A DNA stretch of 64,000 nucleotides from Theristus sp. LFF4_11 (GCA_030248135.1 JASANC010004355.1:62001-126000), one strand, 5' to 3'. Shown: positions 26,407 to 36,684, numbered from the stretch's first letter. The notes: a model not told the origin generated them from the letters alone. Made by a program: numbers and translations.

Positions 26407-27879
26407 TTATCCTTTTACTACGGTTAACTCAAAAGCTTTTGCCATTAGATTACGCTTGTCTTGATAGATTAAAGCGCTCGCTTTTGTTGTGTTTTCGCCG
26501 TTGGTAGAAAACACTGTATCTGAGCACTTCATTAGAGCATTGTCGTCTTTGGCGTACATACGGACCAATACCGTTCCATCCCCTTTGTAAGTTTCTACAG
26601 TCACAGGATATTGGTAATCAGGTTTAACATTCCCGCCCTTGTAGTTCTTAAAGAAGGAGAAGAATGGCGTTGTCGTAGGGTCTAGCGTTTCTTTATCGAT
26701 GCCAATTGGCCCAAGCGTGACAGCAGTGGTACCTGCTACGCCATACCACGAGTTGCCGTAAAGGTTTTTGATTTGCTCACCAACTTTCCTTTCCTGAACT
26801 GGTCGCCCCTTGAAGTCGCGTAAACGCGATGTAATGACTGGATCGGTATAAGCGCAGCTTCCCACGATAGGCGCTTCACTGTTCGCATTTGCCTTTGCAA
26901 AAAATCCCCAGCTGTCATCGTTTTGTTGCTCACCGAGCGCTGCCACAATGTGAGATTGATCAAACGACGATAGTGGTACACCGTCTAAGTCCAAGCTCTC
27001 CTTGCGCAGTGAACGCGAAGCGGTAACCTGTGGCTTAGGCTTCTTTCGCACCTTCTTTTCTGGAAGCGTATTAGTGACATTCTCGATGCGTTGCTTTTTG
27101 GCGCGTGCAACTTCAACCACATTCTCAACGGGCGCGGTATTTAGCTGCTCGGCTTCATCTGGCACTTCTTTATGGATGATATCAACTAATTCGAATCGAC
27201 GGTTTTTGGCGCGGCCTTCACTCGTCGCATTTGACGCAACCGGTTGTGACTCACCAACTCCTTCATAATAAATATTGCTTTCATCCATTCCCGCTTGAGA
27301 CAAAAGGAAAGCGATATAGGAAGCACGATTTTCAGATAGCTGTTGGTTATAGGCAGAGGAACCTGAACTGTCTGTATGCCCAACTACGTAGACTTTAGAG
27401 CCTTCGCCTAAGCCTTCAACATACTTCTTTAGAAACGCCTGAAGGTTCTTTAGCTTCTCAGGGTCAGTGATGCGATATTGAGAACTTTCAAATAAGGGCT
27501 TATCGCTATTAAGGGAGACTTGTGCGGCAATTACATCTTCTTCTGCATCCTGTGAGAAGGTCGTTCCCTTTTTTTCGTCGAGAGCAATACGCTCGAACTC
27601 AGGCTCAAAACCATTGGCCTTAGCCGCTTGTTTTAACTGCTGCTCGCGATAGTCTAAATAGTTGCCAATTGCGCAACCAACAGCGCCACCCGCTAATGCG
27701 CCTAATGCTGCTTTGCCGGGGTCACCAGTATTAATAAAGGTAACACCGGCACCAACAACAGCACCGCCAATACAACCTAAAGCAGTTTTAGACATGTCAC
27801 CAATGGTGGCGCAACTTGTCATGAAAAATGGTGCGGTGAGCGCGAGCACGACCGATTTATTGAGGTGAGTTCTCTTCAT
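26407..27879 (-). CDS. OmpA-family lipoprotein with glycine zipper
   Basis: 490 aa. Lipobox-like MTSC near residue 23. Glycine-zipper segment GCIGGAVVGAGV and ALGALAGGAVGCAIGNYL (about 35-75). OmpA peptidoglycan-binding domain about 120-225 with VVGHTDSSGSSAYNQQLSENRA and the terminal GRAKNRRFEL. The C-terminal half is unlike other families I know. It should tether the outer membrane to the cell wall. First gene of the three-gene operon (start behind AAAGGGAT). Confidence 0.8.
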   Translation of the reverse strand: MKRTHLNKSVVLALTAPFFMTSCATIGDMSKTALGCIGGAVVGAGVTFINTGDPGKAALGALAGGAVGCAIGNYLDYREQQLKQAAKANGFEPEFERIALDEKKGTTFSQDAEEDVIAAQVSLNSDKPLFESSQYRITDPEKLKNLQAFLKKYVEGLGEGSKVYVVGHTDSSGSSAYNQQLSENRASYIAFLLSQAGMDESNIYYEGVGESQPVASNATSEGRAKNRRFELVDIIHKEVPDEAEQLNTAPVENVVEVARAKKQRIENVTNTLPEKKVRKKPKPQVTASRSLRKESLDLDGVPLSSFDQSHIVAALGEQQNDDSWGFFAKANANSEAPIVGSCAYTDPVITSRLRDFKGRPVQERKVGEQIKNLYGNSWYGVAGTTAVTLGPIGIDKETLDPTTTPFFSFFKNYKGGNVKPDYQYPVTVETYKGDGTVLVRMYAKDDNALMKCSDTVFSTNGENTTKASALIYQDKRNLMAKAFELTVVKG

Positions 27880-28122
27880 ATTTATCCCTTTTAAAATTCA
27901 CTGACAGGTATTATTAATTATTTTATGACGGCGCAAGTAGTGAATGAATGCTTCGTTACACCGTCCTTGTTTCCTTTGCTATGAGCAAGCAACGCAATGC
28001 ATTCGGCAACAAGTGTACAGATAAAATAATAATCGGGAAATCATAAGTTAAAGTTAATTAAAGGAAGGAATATCAGCGCTTAACTAAAAAAACGCCAATG
28101 GGTAATAGAGGAGGGGGAATGC

Positions 28123-28521
28123 TTAGATCACTGCATAGTGGATTACGCATGAAATGGCTACCACGAGAATATGCAAAAAGATTAAAGGATACTTGAAAAT
28201 GCGCCTTAATGTGGGTGTGCCATTATTATCGTAGCAATAAATGACGCTACGTGTAGATAGTGATACCGAAAGTAAAGATGCACGATAATACCAGAATAGT
28301 AATAGCCCGACTGTTGCCCACCACATGTCGCGAGACGGGATATTAATCAGCCCTGCACCATCGCCCCAAGTATTTATGATACCGACTTGATACATCAAAA
28401 TATTGTACACTATAGGTGCTGTTGCAAGTCCACCAGCAAAGTAAAGAAATAAAAAACGGTCCAGTTTTATTTGTTTATTCTTATGAGATTCACGTTTCTT
28501 TTTAGCTATGAAGTTCAACAT
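28123..28521 (-). CDS. Small multi-pass membrane protein
   Basis: 132 aa from the Met at 28521 (MLNFIAKKKRESHKNK). An upstream GTG at 28551 is also possible and would overlap the neighbour. Three hydrophobic segments and a very basic N terminus. It is related in style to the protein encoded immediately upstream. Confidence 0.55.
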   Translation of the reverse strand: MLNFIAKKKRESHKNKQIKLDRFLFLYFAGGLATAPIVYNILMYQVGIINTWGDGAGLINIPSRDMWWATVGLLLFWYYRASLLSVSLSTRSVIYCYDNNGTPTLRRIFKYPLIFLHILVVAISCVIHYAVI

Positions 28522-28529
28522 ATTGTTGA

Positions 28530-28916
28530 CTAAATATATCGGTAATGCCACAAAACCGCGTGAACATTAAAGACGATAAAACCAATTGCATGAATTGTAT
28601 AATAGATTATTGCTGCTCGCTTCTCCAAATATATACCCCCATCAACAGTCTTTGTAATACAATTTTTTCCTTTCAATTGATAAGGGAAGAGGGTTACCCA
28701 GAATTGAAGAAAAATAGCAATAAAGAACGTTACTGGCGATGTGAATCCATTACTCCCATTGCCATCTCTAAATGGTAGTAACCCCAAGTGATACAGAATC
28801 ACGGGAAAGAGAAAGTTCGCTATCAAAGAAAGCAAGATCAAAAGAAACCACGGACTGTCTGTTTCAATTGAATAATTTTTAAAAAAGTGAAGTCGTAAGT
28901 TCATATGCCACTGCAT
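28530..28916 (-). CDS. Small multi-pass membrane protein
   Basis: 128 aa from the Met at 28916, which follows GGGTGG. Three to four hydrophobic segments, with the pattern LPFRDGNGSNGFTSPVTFFIAIFLQFWV. The next protein has a comparable GDGAGLINIPSRDMWWATVGLLLFW block, so the pair probably arose by duplication. Unknown family. Confidence 0.55.
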   Translation of the reverse strand: MQWHMNLRLHFFKNYSIETDSPWFLLILLSLIANFLFPVILYHLGLLPFRDGNGSNGFTSPVTFFIAIFLQFWVTLFPYQLKGKNCITKTVDGGIYLEKRAAIIYYTIHAIGFIVFNVHAVLWHYRYI

Positions 28917-28938
28917 AAGCGCAACCACCCAGTTGTTT

Positions 28939-28959
28939 AAAAGGGGCCGAAGCCCCTTT
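28939..28959 (-). terminator. Terminator of the giant lipoprotein gene
   Basis: Stem AAAGGGGC/GCCCCTTT closed by a TTCG tetraloop, followed by TTTT on the minus strand, 14 nt after the stop at 28973. Confidence 0.8.
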
Positions 28960-28972
28960 AGTTCATTGAGTA

Positions 28973-31900
28973 TTATTCTTCGTAGACCGTATTTGCTGCT
29001 TTTTCTTTAAATATAACAGCTTGAGGTTCTATCGAATCCAAATACACTGTGTATTGTTTTGGGGGAACATCAGGCGTTAAGTCATCACCAGACAAAGGCG
29101 AACTATTAGACGCCATTCGAACATTAGAAGGAAACTCTATACTATATGTTCCAATTCCATCAGGCGCTTCTATACCTGCAAGTATGACCGTATTAGCTCC
29201 TAACCCTAAAGACACATTAAAGTCTTTGCACGGTCTAAATCGTGAGGTTTCAGTCGTACCAGCATAAAAGCCGTTGACAGTTAAACTGAAGTTATCATCC
29301 TTTGCTGTTCCGTTATCGCACACACGAATTACCGTTGAAGAACTAGCTACTATCAGTTGAAGAGTATTTGATTGCTCAATGACTTCACCTTGTGCATCCA
29401 ATTTTTCCACAAATACTTCGTATGTACCATCAGCTAATGATGAAGGTAATGAGAAAAACAACTTATCTTTATAAGCGCTAAGAACCCTTACTTCCTCTCC
29501 CCCGATTCGAATAACATTATGCTCAGGATTTCTATCAAACCCTGAACCATCGATAGAAATTCGTTGATTAATGTACGCAGTAGGCTGGCTTAATGAAGTA
29601 ATGATCAGGTCGTCTTTAACTTCCAGTGCATTAACTAATGTCTCAGACTTTTCAGGATTATTAGGATCATCAAAATATAAATACGCATCGTAAACCACGT
29701 TATCGTCTTTGAACAGTTTACCCGGCAGAGTCAATTTGGCTTCTGTACCGCCATTTGAAATGTCATGTAACATGTAAGAGCCAACAGATTCTGTACTCCC
29801 GCCTTTCAACAACATTAGTCGAGGCCGATAAGTAGATAGGCTAAGGTAATTATCTTTATATGGCTCCATCCCTTCGCCTCGAATATCCACATTAACAGGC
29901 TGAAAATCCGGTGCGACGACAGATGGGGCTATACTTATTAGATTTATCTCAGTCACATGAGTGAAATCAATTGAACCATCAATAGTATAGAAGTCATAAA
30001 GTGCTTTACCTATTGATATTGCACTTCCTGATAGCGCGGCAATGTCTTTAGCTGCCAATAACTGCCCAAGGACAGGCACAGATCGCAACGACCATTTAGC
30101 CGTTATCTTAGCAACTGATATGTCGTACTCTTTAGCTAGAACTCCAATAAATACTCTATCCGTACCTAGTGCAACTAATGCATCAACCACATCACCTCTC
30201 AACGAATCAAAACCTTGACCATCACCAAGTGTTTCAGCGGTCTCTGCTATTAGAAAGTTACCGTGTTCAAATAAGAAATCTCTTACCTTATGCTTGTCAA
30301 CCCTTGAAACTTTCAAGCCTGTTGAAAGAAGTTCTACCACGATTGGAACAAACACTTCATCAGTTAATGAACGTATAGTCGCATAATGCTTGGCAGTTCT
30401 TTGATTTGAATTCATCATTCCGGCACTAAGCATAGGTGCGTGTTCAACGTCAAATCCGGCAGTTAACACATTTACCGTTGATGACTGAACGTTGAAGATG
30501 GGGTTGCTTACCCGTGCAATTTGAAAAAAGCCATATTGGGGGGAGACTAAATTCGCATCCCACATTGTACTTACATGATAATCTTCGATTATAACGCCAT
30601 TTTTATCAACGGCCTGAACTGCAAGGTACGAGCGGGTGTCATTTTCAACTACTACAGAGCCGCTTTTACTGCTGACTTTGATGTCATCAACTTCACCGGG
30701 GTCAAAATCAAAATCACTGGCAATAGCAGCGACAGAAACTGAAGCTGTGGTTGTTACCGCTTCTAAAGCATCACCATAAACAGTGGTAGTGTAAACATCA
30801 AAGCCACTTAAGTAATCGCTGTCATTCTTCAATGCCTCAGTAAGGTGCAATCCAAGTTTGACGACCTCATCCAATTCAAGCAATTCCTCGTAGACTGATT
30901 TATTTTCAGTGAGTGACAAATCAACGGGAATAGATTCTAGCATCAGCGATAGAGCCAATGTCTCTGGAGTAAACTCTAAACTATCCATCCATGGGGCAGA
31001 TATACCGCCTCCTACCCAATATGTCTTTTCACCATCAGACGTAGTGACAGTTTCTAGTACGTAAATGCGCTCTGCACTAAGTGAATTGATATCTACAACG
31101 GTCGAACCTTGTTCAACGTTAAAATCGGTTCCAAAACCTGTATCTAGTGTTAAAGACGAACCGGCGTTTAAGGGTAGGGTGCTGTCAATCGTTACACTTC
31201 GCGTATCATTGAAGGCTCTAATAAAGAATGTAGCAACAACGTCGCCGTTTACAACGATGGCAGCTTCACCATCCTCATAGCCTTCATCGAGAACAACAGA
31301 GTCGAAAGATGCAGAGTCATTGGCGTTATTATTAACCCCCTGCGTAAAGTTTTCACTCACGATACTATAAGGTTGATTCAGATTGTTACCTGATAAAGTA
31401 ACCCTACCGTTATCATACTCTACTGAGTCAAGAACCATTGAGCCGACTGGTACAACATTGATTCCGTAGTTACCTGATATAAGACCACCAGCTGTTACAG
31501 CAAGGTTAGCTCTTCCCAACATCGTTTCTGTACATTCGATAACATAATTGCCGTCAATGATTTCGTAATCTACTTCAGTAGCTTCACCATCATTCTTAAG
31601 AAGCACAGTAACGCTGGCTGACGCAGGTGTATTGACTACCTCTATGACAGCATTCCCACCTACTTCGCATTGATTAGACGATGTGAAATTAGGGTAGCTA
31701 ATACGCTTAATACCAAATGCGTCAGGGGTAAAGGTTGGGTCTGGCTCCGGTAAGCGTGCGGTTAAACTATCATCATCTATGATATCGTTTAATCCGTCAT
31801 TATCATTATCTATGTCATAGATATCTGGCACACCATCATTGTCGATGTCTACTGGAGACAATGGATTGCTGCCAGCCTCAACTAGATCAGAAATGCCATT

Positions 31901-33763
31901 TCCATCTGAATCAGTGTCAACAAAATTCGCGCTATTATCTTCATCTGAATTTTGAGGGAAGCGAATACGACTCTCAAAAGCATCAGAAATATTGTCGCCG
32001 TCAGATTCAAGATCCCACCATGATGGAATACCATCTCCATCGACATCGGACAGCGATTTTTCTGCTTGGCTTATTTCTATACCATCTGGAATTTGGTCGC
32101 CATCAGTATCAGGGTTTAGTTCATTCGAATCGAGTGCTATTTCGACATCATCACTGACGCCATCTTGGTCAGAGTCTATTACCACATTTAGTGAATAGTC
32201 TACCTTGTCCGATACTTCACTAGTCGCAACGAGGTAATAAAGACCATCACTCGGTACTAGGACAGTATATGAGGCATCATATGTACTTGATTCAGCATTT
32301 AGATCACGACTAGGAAGAGGGGTACCATTCGACTCGATTACCGAAAGTACTGGCGTATGTTCACCACTAGTACTGACGTTAATGGTGTAACGTCCTTCTG
32401 GAATATTTATCTCATAGAAGTCTTGGTCAAACCCTACTTCATCATTGAACTGTCCAGAAATAGTAAGCGGTGCTGTTAACCCAGTCTTTTCAGAAATAAG
32501 AATGCCATCGTTTGTGAAACGTTCGTTAGCAGGTTCAACATATTCTTCGAATGAAGTCCGTTCTGGGTCAAATGGATAAGCATCTAAGTAATCCACAATA
32601 CCGTCGCCGTCTTCGTCTTCCTGAGCATAGTTGCTAACGCCGTCACCGTCACTATCTCGGTGTGACGCTTTGTCGTTAGGGAAAAGGTCTTCTGCGCCGA
32701 CGTAACCGTCACCATCGGCATCTGGGTCTTCCCCGTCAACGATACCATCGCCGTCGCTGTCAGCCACAACATTGATTACGTGCGTTGCTGTTGAAGGGCG
32801 ACCAATTTCGTTGATAACTGTTAGGGTAATTTCATACTCACCAACAGTATCCGCGTAGAAGGTAACTTCTGGCGAGTTGTTGCTCGATAAGTAAAACTGT
32901 GCATTTTCAGGGAAGTTATTCACCATCCAAACTGGGTCTAGGCCAACAGTGCCGTTACCACTAAACACGGCCATATTCGGTTCACTGGCATTGGGCCATT
33001 GCTCAACAACAGATACCGTATCTTTACCAGAGATTGCAGAAACCGGTTCAAAGGTCACAATGCCTTCGCACGCTCCCAACTCGCCTTGGCCATCTATAAG
33101 ACCACAATGATAGTTTTCATGTGGTGCTTCCGTAATACATTGGATACCATCTTCTTCGTCCGAGCAGAATGCATCCTGACTTTGCTCAAATACACCTACG
33201 CGTAATTCAATAGGGTAGGAGAGTGATTCAATTGCATTGGTGAGTGTGGGCTGAATAGAATATTCGGGAGAACGAACGTAGAAGTAAAAAGTTTCGTCTG
33301 TCGTTGAAAAGGGTTGTGCTACACCTTCATCGTCAAAAGTAGCAAATGCCTGCTCTATTATCGTGTCCTGAGGTTCTAGGAAAGGTGTTCTAAAGGCTTC
33401 AGATATATAGAGTAGCGAATCAGGATCAGCATCATCGCGATTAACGGCATCGTGAATATCTTGTTCTGGCATTAACTGGCCAAACAATACACTCTTATCT
33501 TGGTACCAAAACTCTGCGTAGGGTGTTGGTTCAACAATATCGATTACCGTGGTGATTGTTCTATTACTGCCCGTGCTTGGGACCGTAACTTTAAAGGCCT
33601 CTAATTGTTCGCCTGAATTTATCGTAACATTTGTGAATTCACCAATGGTTAACGGCGTTGCGTTGTAATAAGTGCCTTCAGTTACTTTGGGGAGGGAATC
33701 ATCGCTACCACAACCAATTAGCAAGGTGGAGCTAATGGCCGTAGCCAATAATTTTAACTTCAT
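28973..33763 (-). CDS. Giant surface lipoprotein with calcium-type Asp repeats
   Basis: 1596 aa. Lipobox LIGC near residue 18. Two clusters of thrombospondin-type-3-like DxDGDGxxD repeats (about 335-400 and 535-665) should bind calcium. An immunoglobulin-like IPT/TIG-type domain near the C terminus starts at SQPTAYINQRISIDGSGF. The ATG follows AAGGA. Such proteins are usually exported, calcium-stiffened cell-surface rods. A role in mating contact or adhesion is inference only. Monocistronic, with its own terminator. Confidence 0.7.
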   Translation of the reverse strand: MKLKLLATAISSTLLIGCGSDDSLPKVTEGTYYNATPLTIGEFTNVTINSGEQLEAFKVTVPSTGSNRTITTVIDIVEPTPYAEFWYQDKSVLFGQLMPEQDIHDAVNRDDADPDSLLYISEAFRTPFLEPQDTIIEQAFATFDDEGVAQPFSTTDETFYFYVRSPEYSIQPTLTNAIESLSYPIELRVGVFEQSQDAFCSDEEDGIQCITEAPHENYHCGLIDGQGELGACEGIVTFEPVSAISGKDTVSVVEQWPNASEPNMAVFSGNGTVGLDPVWMVNNFPENAQFYLSSNNSPEVTFYADTVGEYEITLTVINEIGRPSTATHVINVVADSDGDGIVDGEDPDADGDGYVGAEDLFPNDKASHRDSDGDGVSNYAQEDEDGDGIVDYLDAYPFDPERTSFEEYVEPANERFTNDGILISEKTGLTAPLTISGQFNDEVGFDQDFYEINIPEGRYTINVSTSGEHTPVLSVIESNGTPLPSRDLNAESSTYDASYTVLVPSDGLYYLVATSEVSDKVDYSLNVVIDSDQDGVSDDVEIALDSNELNPDTDGDQIPDGIEISQAEKSLSDVDGDGIPSWWDLESDGDNISDAFESRIRFPQNSDEDNSANFVDTDSDGNGISDLVEAGSNPLSPVDIDNDGVPDIYDIDNDNDGLNDIIDDDSLTARLPEPDPTFTPDAFGIKRISYPNFTSSNQCEVGGNAVIEVVNTPASASVTVLLKNDGEATEVDYEIIDGNYVIECTETMLGRANLAVTAGGLISGNYGINVVPVGSMVLDSVEYDNGRVTLSGNNLNQPYSIVSENFTQGVNNNANDSASFDSVVLDEGYEDGEAAIVVNGDVVATFFIRAFNDTRSVTIDSTLPLNAGSSLTLDTGFGTDFNVEQGSTVVDINSLSAERIYVLETVTTSDGEKTYWVGGGISAPWMDSLEFTPETLALSLMLESIPVDLSLTENKSVYEELLELDEVVKLGLHLTEALKNDSDYLSGFDVYTTTVYGDALEAVTTTASVSVAAIASDFDFDPGEVDDIKVSSKSGSVVVENDTRSYLAVQAVDKNGVIIEDYHVSTMWDANLVSPQYGFFQIARVSNPIFNVQSSTVNVLTAGFDVEHAPMLSAGMMNSNQRTAKHYATIRSLTDEVFVPIVVELLSTGLKVSRVDKHKVRDFLFEHGNFLIAETAETLGDGQGFDSLRGDVVDALVALGTDRVFIGVLAKEYDISVAKITAKWSLRSVPVLGQLLAAKDIAALSGSAISIGKALYDFYTIDGSIDFTHVTEINLISIAPSVVAPDFQPVNVDIRGEGMEPYKDNYLSLSTYRPRLMLLKGGSTESVGSYMLHDISNGGTEAKLTLPGKLFKDDNVVYDAYLYFDDPNNPEKSETLVNALEVKDDLIITSLSQPTAYINQRISIDGSGFDRNPEHNVIRIGGEEVRVLSAYKDKLFFSLPSSLADGTYEVFVEKLDAQGEVIEQSNTLQLIVASSSTVIRVCDNGTAKDDNFSLTVNGFYAGTTETSRFRPCKDFNVSLGLGANTVILAGIEAPDGIGTYSIEFPSNVRMASNSSPLSGDDLTPDVPPKQYTVYLDSIEPQAVIFKEKAANTVYEE

Positions 33764-33963
33764 GAATTTTCCTTAAATAAGAGAAGTTAATAAGAAATGT
33801 AAATAGATGTGCCAATGGCACAACTACATACTAAGCGCCTATTCGTCCGATAAGCTGCCGCTAAGGGTATAATTATCCGTATTTAATTAAAACAATTGTT
33901 TAATCTTATCTATCTGTTTACCCTTGATATTTATTAATAGTGTAATCAGAAGTCTCTTATTTT

Positions 33964-34437
33964 ATGTCTAAACGCGATGTCACAATGAAGTTCATCACAA
34001 GGCTAGGAAACGGGTGGACAGTCAGAGTGGCTATTCCGAAAACGAATGGGGAAGACTATATCTACAGCCGTTTTTTGGATAAGGACTACGGCTCGAAGGA
34101 TGCTTCGCTCTGCGCAGCACAGAAACAACGAGATCACGATGCTAAGTTAATTGGCGCAGATAAGAATCGAATTCGAAAAAAGAAAACCGATGCAAAAAGT
34201 TCTGACTTGATTACGGGATTATCTGAAGTGAGAACCCTTGAGCCGCATAAAAATGGGGCGATATACGAGAGAAACTATATCATTGCTTATCATCCTGAGA
34301 AATGGCGCACGGTAAAGAAGAAGTTTATGTACAAAGATAATCCGACCAGCGCGAGAAACAGAACGAGAAAGGAAGCCATCAAGTGTGCTGAAAAGGTGCG
34401 CAAAAAATGGGAAAAAGAACTGAAAATGGTGACTTAA
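33964..34437 (+). CDS. Small very basic protein, possible DNA-binding
   Basis: 157 aa, about a quarter Lys/Arg. The N terminus (FITRLGNGWTVRVAIPKTNG) resembles AP2-type or integrase-arm DNA-binding folds, and a similar second unit (NGAIYERNYIIAYH) follows. Weak ribosome site. It lies 200 nt from the divergent giant lipoprotein gene. Confidence 0.55.
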   Translation: MSKRDVTMKFITRLGNGWTVRVAIPKTNGEDYIYSRFLDKDYGSKDASLCAAQKQRDHDAKLIGADKNRIRKKKTDAKSSDLITGLSEVRTLEPHKNGAIYERNYIIAYHPEKWRTVKKKFMYKDNPTSARNRTRKEAIKCAEKVRKKWEKELKMVT

Positions 34438-34440
34438 ATG

Positions 34441-34455
34441 TGTCTATGGAAGACA
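34441..34455 (+). repeat. Single 15-nt TGTC...GACA element
   Basis: TGTCTATGGAAGACA immediately after the stop of the basic-protein gene. Same family as the clusters at 3116-3214 and 40566-40721. Confidence 0.6.
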
Positions 34456-34461
34456 ATTCAC

Positions 34462-34495
34462 TTCACGCATGATAAATCCGGTTATCATGCGTGAA
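34462..34495. terminator. Long perfect hairpin between convergent genes
   Basis: Perfect 14-bp stem (TTCACGCATGATAA and its complement) with a 6-nt loop, between the stops at 34437 (+) and 34512 (-). The T tract is short, so it may act both ways. Confidence 0.6.
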
Positions 34496-34511
34496 AACAA
34501 TAACTTAGCGA

Positions 34512-35138
34512 TTAACTCTTCTCACTATCCTTTAACAACGCAACATTTACCTTATCATTTTTAAATTGGCGCTTTAACGCATCTTGGGGTGCGGTCTTTT
34601 TGTTGCTACGTGAACGCTTCGCAGCCTGCCAGCCCGATAAGAAATAAGACTCAAGCATTTTTACTACACGCGTGCGCTCACGCTCTGACAGCGCTGCTAA
34701 ATAAGCATTAATATGCAACTCGTCATCATTGAAGTGTTGATCATTAAACTCTTCAATTGGCAATTCCCAAATGCTACGGTACCGCTCTTCCAAGAGGTAT
34801 TCCAGAGCTTCATCAAATGTGTCAGCTTCTACCGCTTCGGTTAATTGCATTATTTTTTCATGCGTAGCGGTGCGCATAAGTATGGTTTTTTTGCTGTGCC
34901 CCTTACGATATTTATAGCTTCTAAAGCGAGAGCGAATTGTGAGTACCGTATGCTCATCCACTTCGTCCTTGAGCAACTTCATGGCACTCTTATAATCGGG
35001 TAGTGAATGAAGATTTTCGAGGAGTTCGTGTATCTTAGTATAGCCACCGGCAATGAAGCATTCTGGGCCTAGCGACCGTAAAAAAACCTCAAAGGCTTTA
35101 GATTCGCTGTATTCTCGCCATAACTCGTCTTTGTTCAT
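34512..35138 (-). CDS. Ribbon-helix-helix-like DNA-binding protein
   Basis: 208 aa. The segment KKTILMRTATHEKIMQLTEAV followed by DTFDEALEYLLEE (about residues 85-120) has the strand-helix-helix spacing of RHH regulators. The C terminus is basic. AGGAG lies 7 nt before the ATG at 35138; the longer frame to 35186 lacks a site. A plasmid regulatory or partition role is possible but unproven. Confidence 0.55.
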   Translation of the reverse strand: MNKDELWREYSESKAFEVFLRSLGPECFIAGGYTKIHELLENLHSLPDYKSAMKLLKDEVDEHTVLTIRSRFRSYKYRKGHSKKTILMRTATHEKIMQLTEAVEADTFDEALEYLLEERYRSIWELPIEEFNDQHFNDDELHINAYLAALSERERTRVVKMLESYFLSGWQAAKRSRSNKKTAPQDALKRQFKNDKVNVALLKDSEKS

Positions 35139-35341
35139 CTGAATGCTCCTGTCCAACATCGCCGATTTTAGAGCAATTACATGCACATTTCATCTAACAT
35201 CACGTTTATAGCTTATTTAAGTTGTTACTTAGAACCATAAATCAATTAATGCTAGCGACCTTTTTCTTATTTACGGCGCTTTGGAAACCATAATTCAGTA
35301 ACCTTTTGGTGTGCAATTTTGCACTCTAAAAAGGTAAAAAT

Positions 35342-35458
35342 ATGTTACGCGTAATTTTGATAATAATTGTGGTCTGTGCTCTTGTAGGCCTCTCATTAAT
35401 TGACTGGCCAAGCACCAAGGCATTTATTCAGCAATTGCTAATAAATGCATTCAAGTAA
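35342..35458 (+). CDS. Tiny membrane peptide
   Basis: 38 aa: basic start MLR, hydrophobic helix VILIIIVVCALVGLSLI, then a short polar tail ending NAFK. AAGG precedes the ATG. Unknown. Confidence 0.45.
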   Translation: MLRVILIIIVVCALVGLSLIDWPSTKAFIQQLLINAFK

Positions 35459-35520
35459 AACTTAAGCCATGGATGGCATTAATTCCCTCAAACTTGTTAC
35501 CTGCACTTTTGAAGAGCTCA

Positions 35521-35922
35521 TCACAGATAGTCCAAATAACCTACAGCGAAAGTATGTGCAATACCATGTTGAAACATCTTTTGCTCTATATAGTCTATTA
35601 ATTCATGCCTGTGACTTATTGTCCCTTCATAATAGAATCCATCATCATCTAAGTATCTTTCATGCTCCAAATCAGTACGAAGCTGAAAATGCTCATTCCC
35701 AGTGGGCGATCGAAATTCTCTCAAACATTCATGTATGAGATTTTCAGCGAGGCGATGCTTGTCAACAGACCATGCAGCTAACGCTCTATACGGTAGTGGT
35801 ACAGCTGTATTAAAAGTCTGTATTCTACGTTTAACATCTTTCGAAAAACCAATTTTTACCCAATCAGGACACGATTCGGATTGTATAATGTAAATGAATG
35901 CACTGTGCTCATGGTCTTCCAA
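35521..35922 (-). CDS. GIY-YIG-like (T5orf172/MUG113-type) protein
   Basis: 133 aa. FIYIIQSESCPDWVKIGFSKDVKRRIQTFNTA has the strand-strand-helix pattern with V-K-I-G and R-R of the T5orf172 branch of the GIY-YIG nucleases. The later AENLIHECLREFR with E and H also fits. The start is TTG behind GGGGGGAG, overlapping the previous gene by 14 nt. Whether it cuts DNA is unknown; many members accompany phage or plasmid regulators. Confidence 0.65.
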   Translation of the reverse strand: MEDHEHSAFIYIIQSESCPDWVKIGFSKDVKRRIQTFNTAVPLPYRALAAWSVDKHRLAENLIHECLREFRSPTGNEHFQLRTDLEHERYLDDDGFYYEGTISHRHELIDYIEQKMFQHGIAHTFAVGYLDYL

Positions 35923-36478
35923 CGGTACTCCCCCCTGAAGAGCTTACGGCTCGTTCTTCTAAATGTATTTTTAGGCGCTCTTCCATTTGTGCCCATGTCT
36001 CATTTGGTTGATCTGCTACAAAATCATCTGGAACGAAGCGAATGACTCCCTGCCGATTAAGCATAGAGTTTTCTGACCATGCTGAGCGACCTGCAACCCG
36101 CACCGCCATGTAAATTGGTACACGCTTCCAACTTGGCACATCAGCAGCCTCCATGGCCGAGTTTAGAAAACTATCAGCACACTCTTGGTCACATTCAGGA
36201 AACTGCATCCAATACAAATAATCGTGCACAACGGCTGCTGGTGTGTAGATATCACATGGTGGGAAGGCGACCCAGAATGACCGTGGAACACTCGCGAAGT
36301 CCGTCACGAACCCTTTAGGTACAAATCTATCCTCGCCATTTAATTCGAATTTAAGCGGCTGTTGAACAATCCAGTATTTACCATCACCCGTTACCCGCGC
36401 ACTCAATGGTGACTTGACCGATGTTGCACAGCCTGAAAAGAAAGAGACTAAAACGAATATAATGAAATAGCGGTACAT
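35909..36478 (-). CDS. DUF1353-like lipoprotein
   Basis: 189 aa. Signal peptide with FFSGC lipobox. The core GFVTDFASVPRSFWVAFPP, then AAVVHDYLYW, is the hallmark of DUF1353, a family common in phage and plasmid genomes. The conserved D, H and D suggest a small hydrolase fold. The start at 36478 gives a proper signal peptide; the longer frame to 36532 does not. Confidence 0.7.
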   Translation of the reverse strand: MYRYFIIFVLVSFFSGCATSVKSPLSARVTGDGKYWIVQQPLKFELNGEDRFVPKGFVTDFASVPRSFWVAFPPCDIYTPAAVVHDYLYWMQFPECDQECADSFLNSAMEAADVPSWKRVPIYMAVRVAGRSAWSENSMLNRQGVIRFVPDDFVADQPNETWAQMEERLKIHLEERAVSSSGGSTVGRP

Positions 36479-36684
36479 AACAATTTTCCTTGTCACTAAT
36501 GTCCAACTACATCCATTACGTTGGAGGTGCATGGGGGAGCCTTAATTCCGGTCTCCAATTAATACAAGCCAAATCTAAGCATAGCGTAAAACCCACTGAA
36601 ATATAAATCCATTCCGAAATGCACTCATAGAAAAGCTAGTCAACAAGCTTGTTTCATTAACCCGTCCCGAAAAATTTCGTCAGA

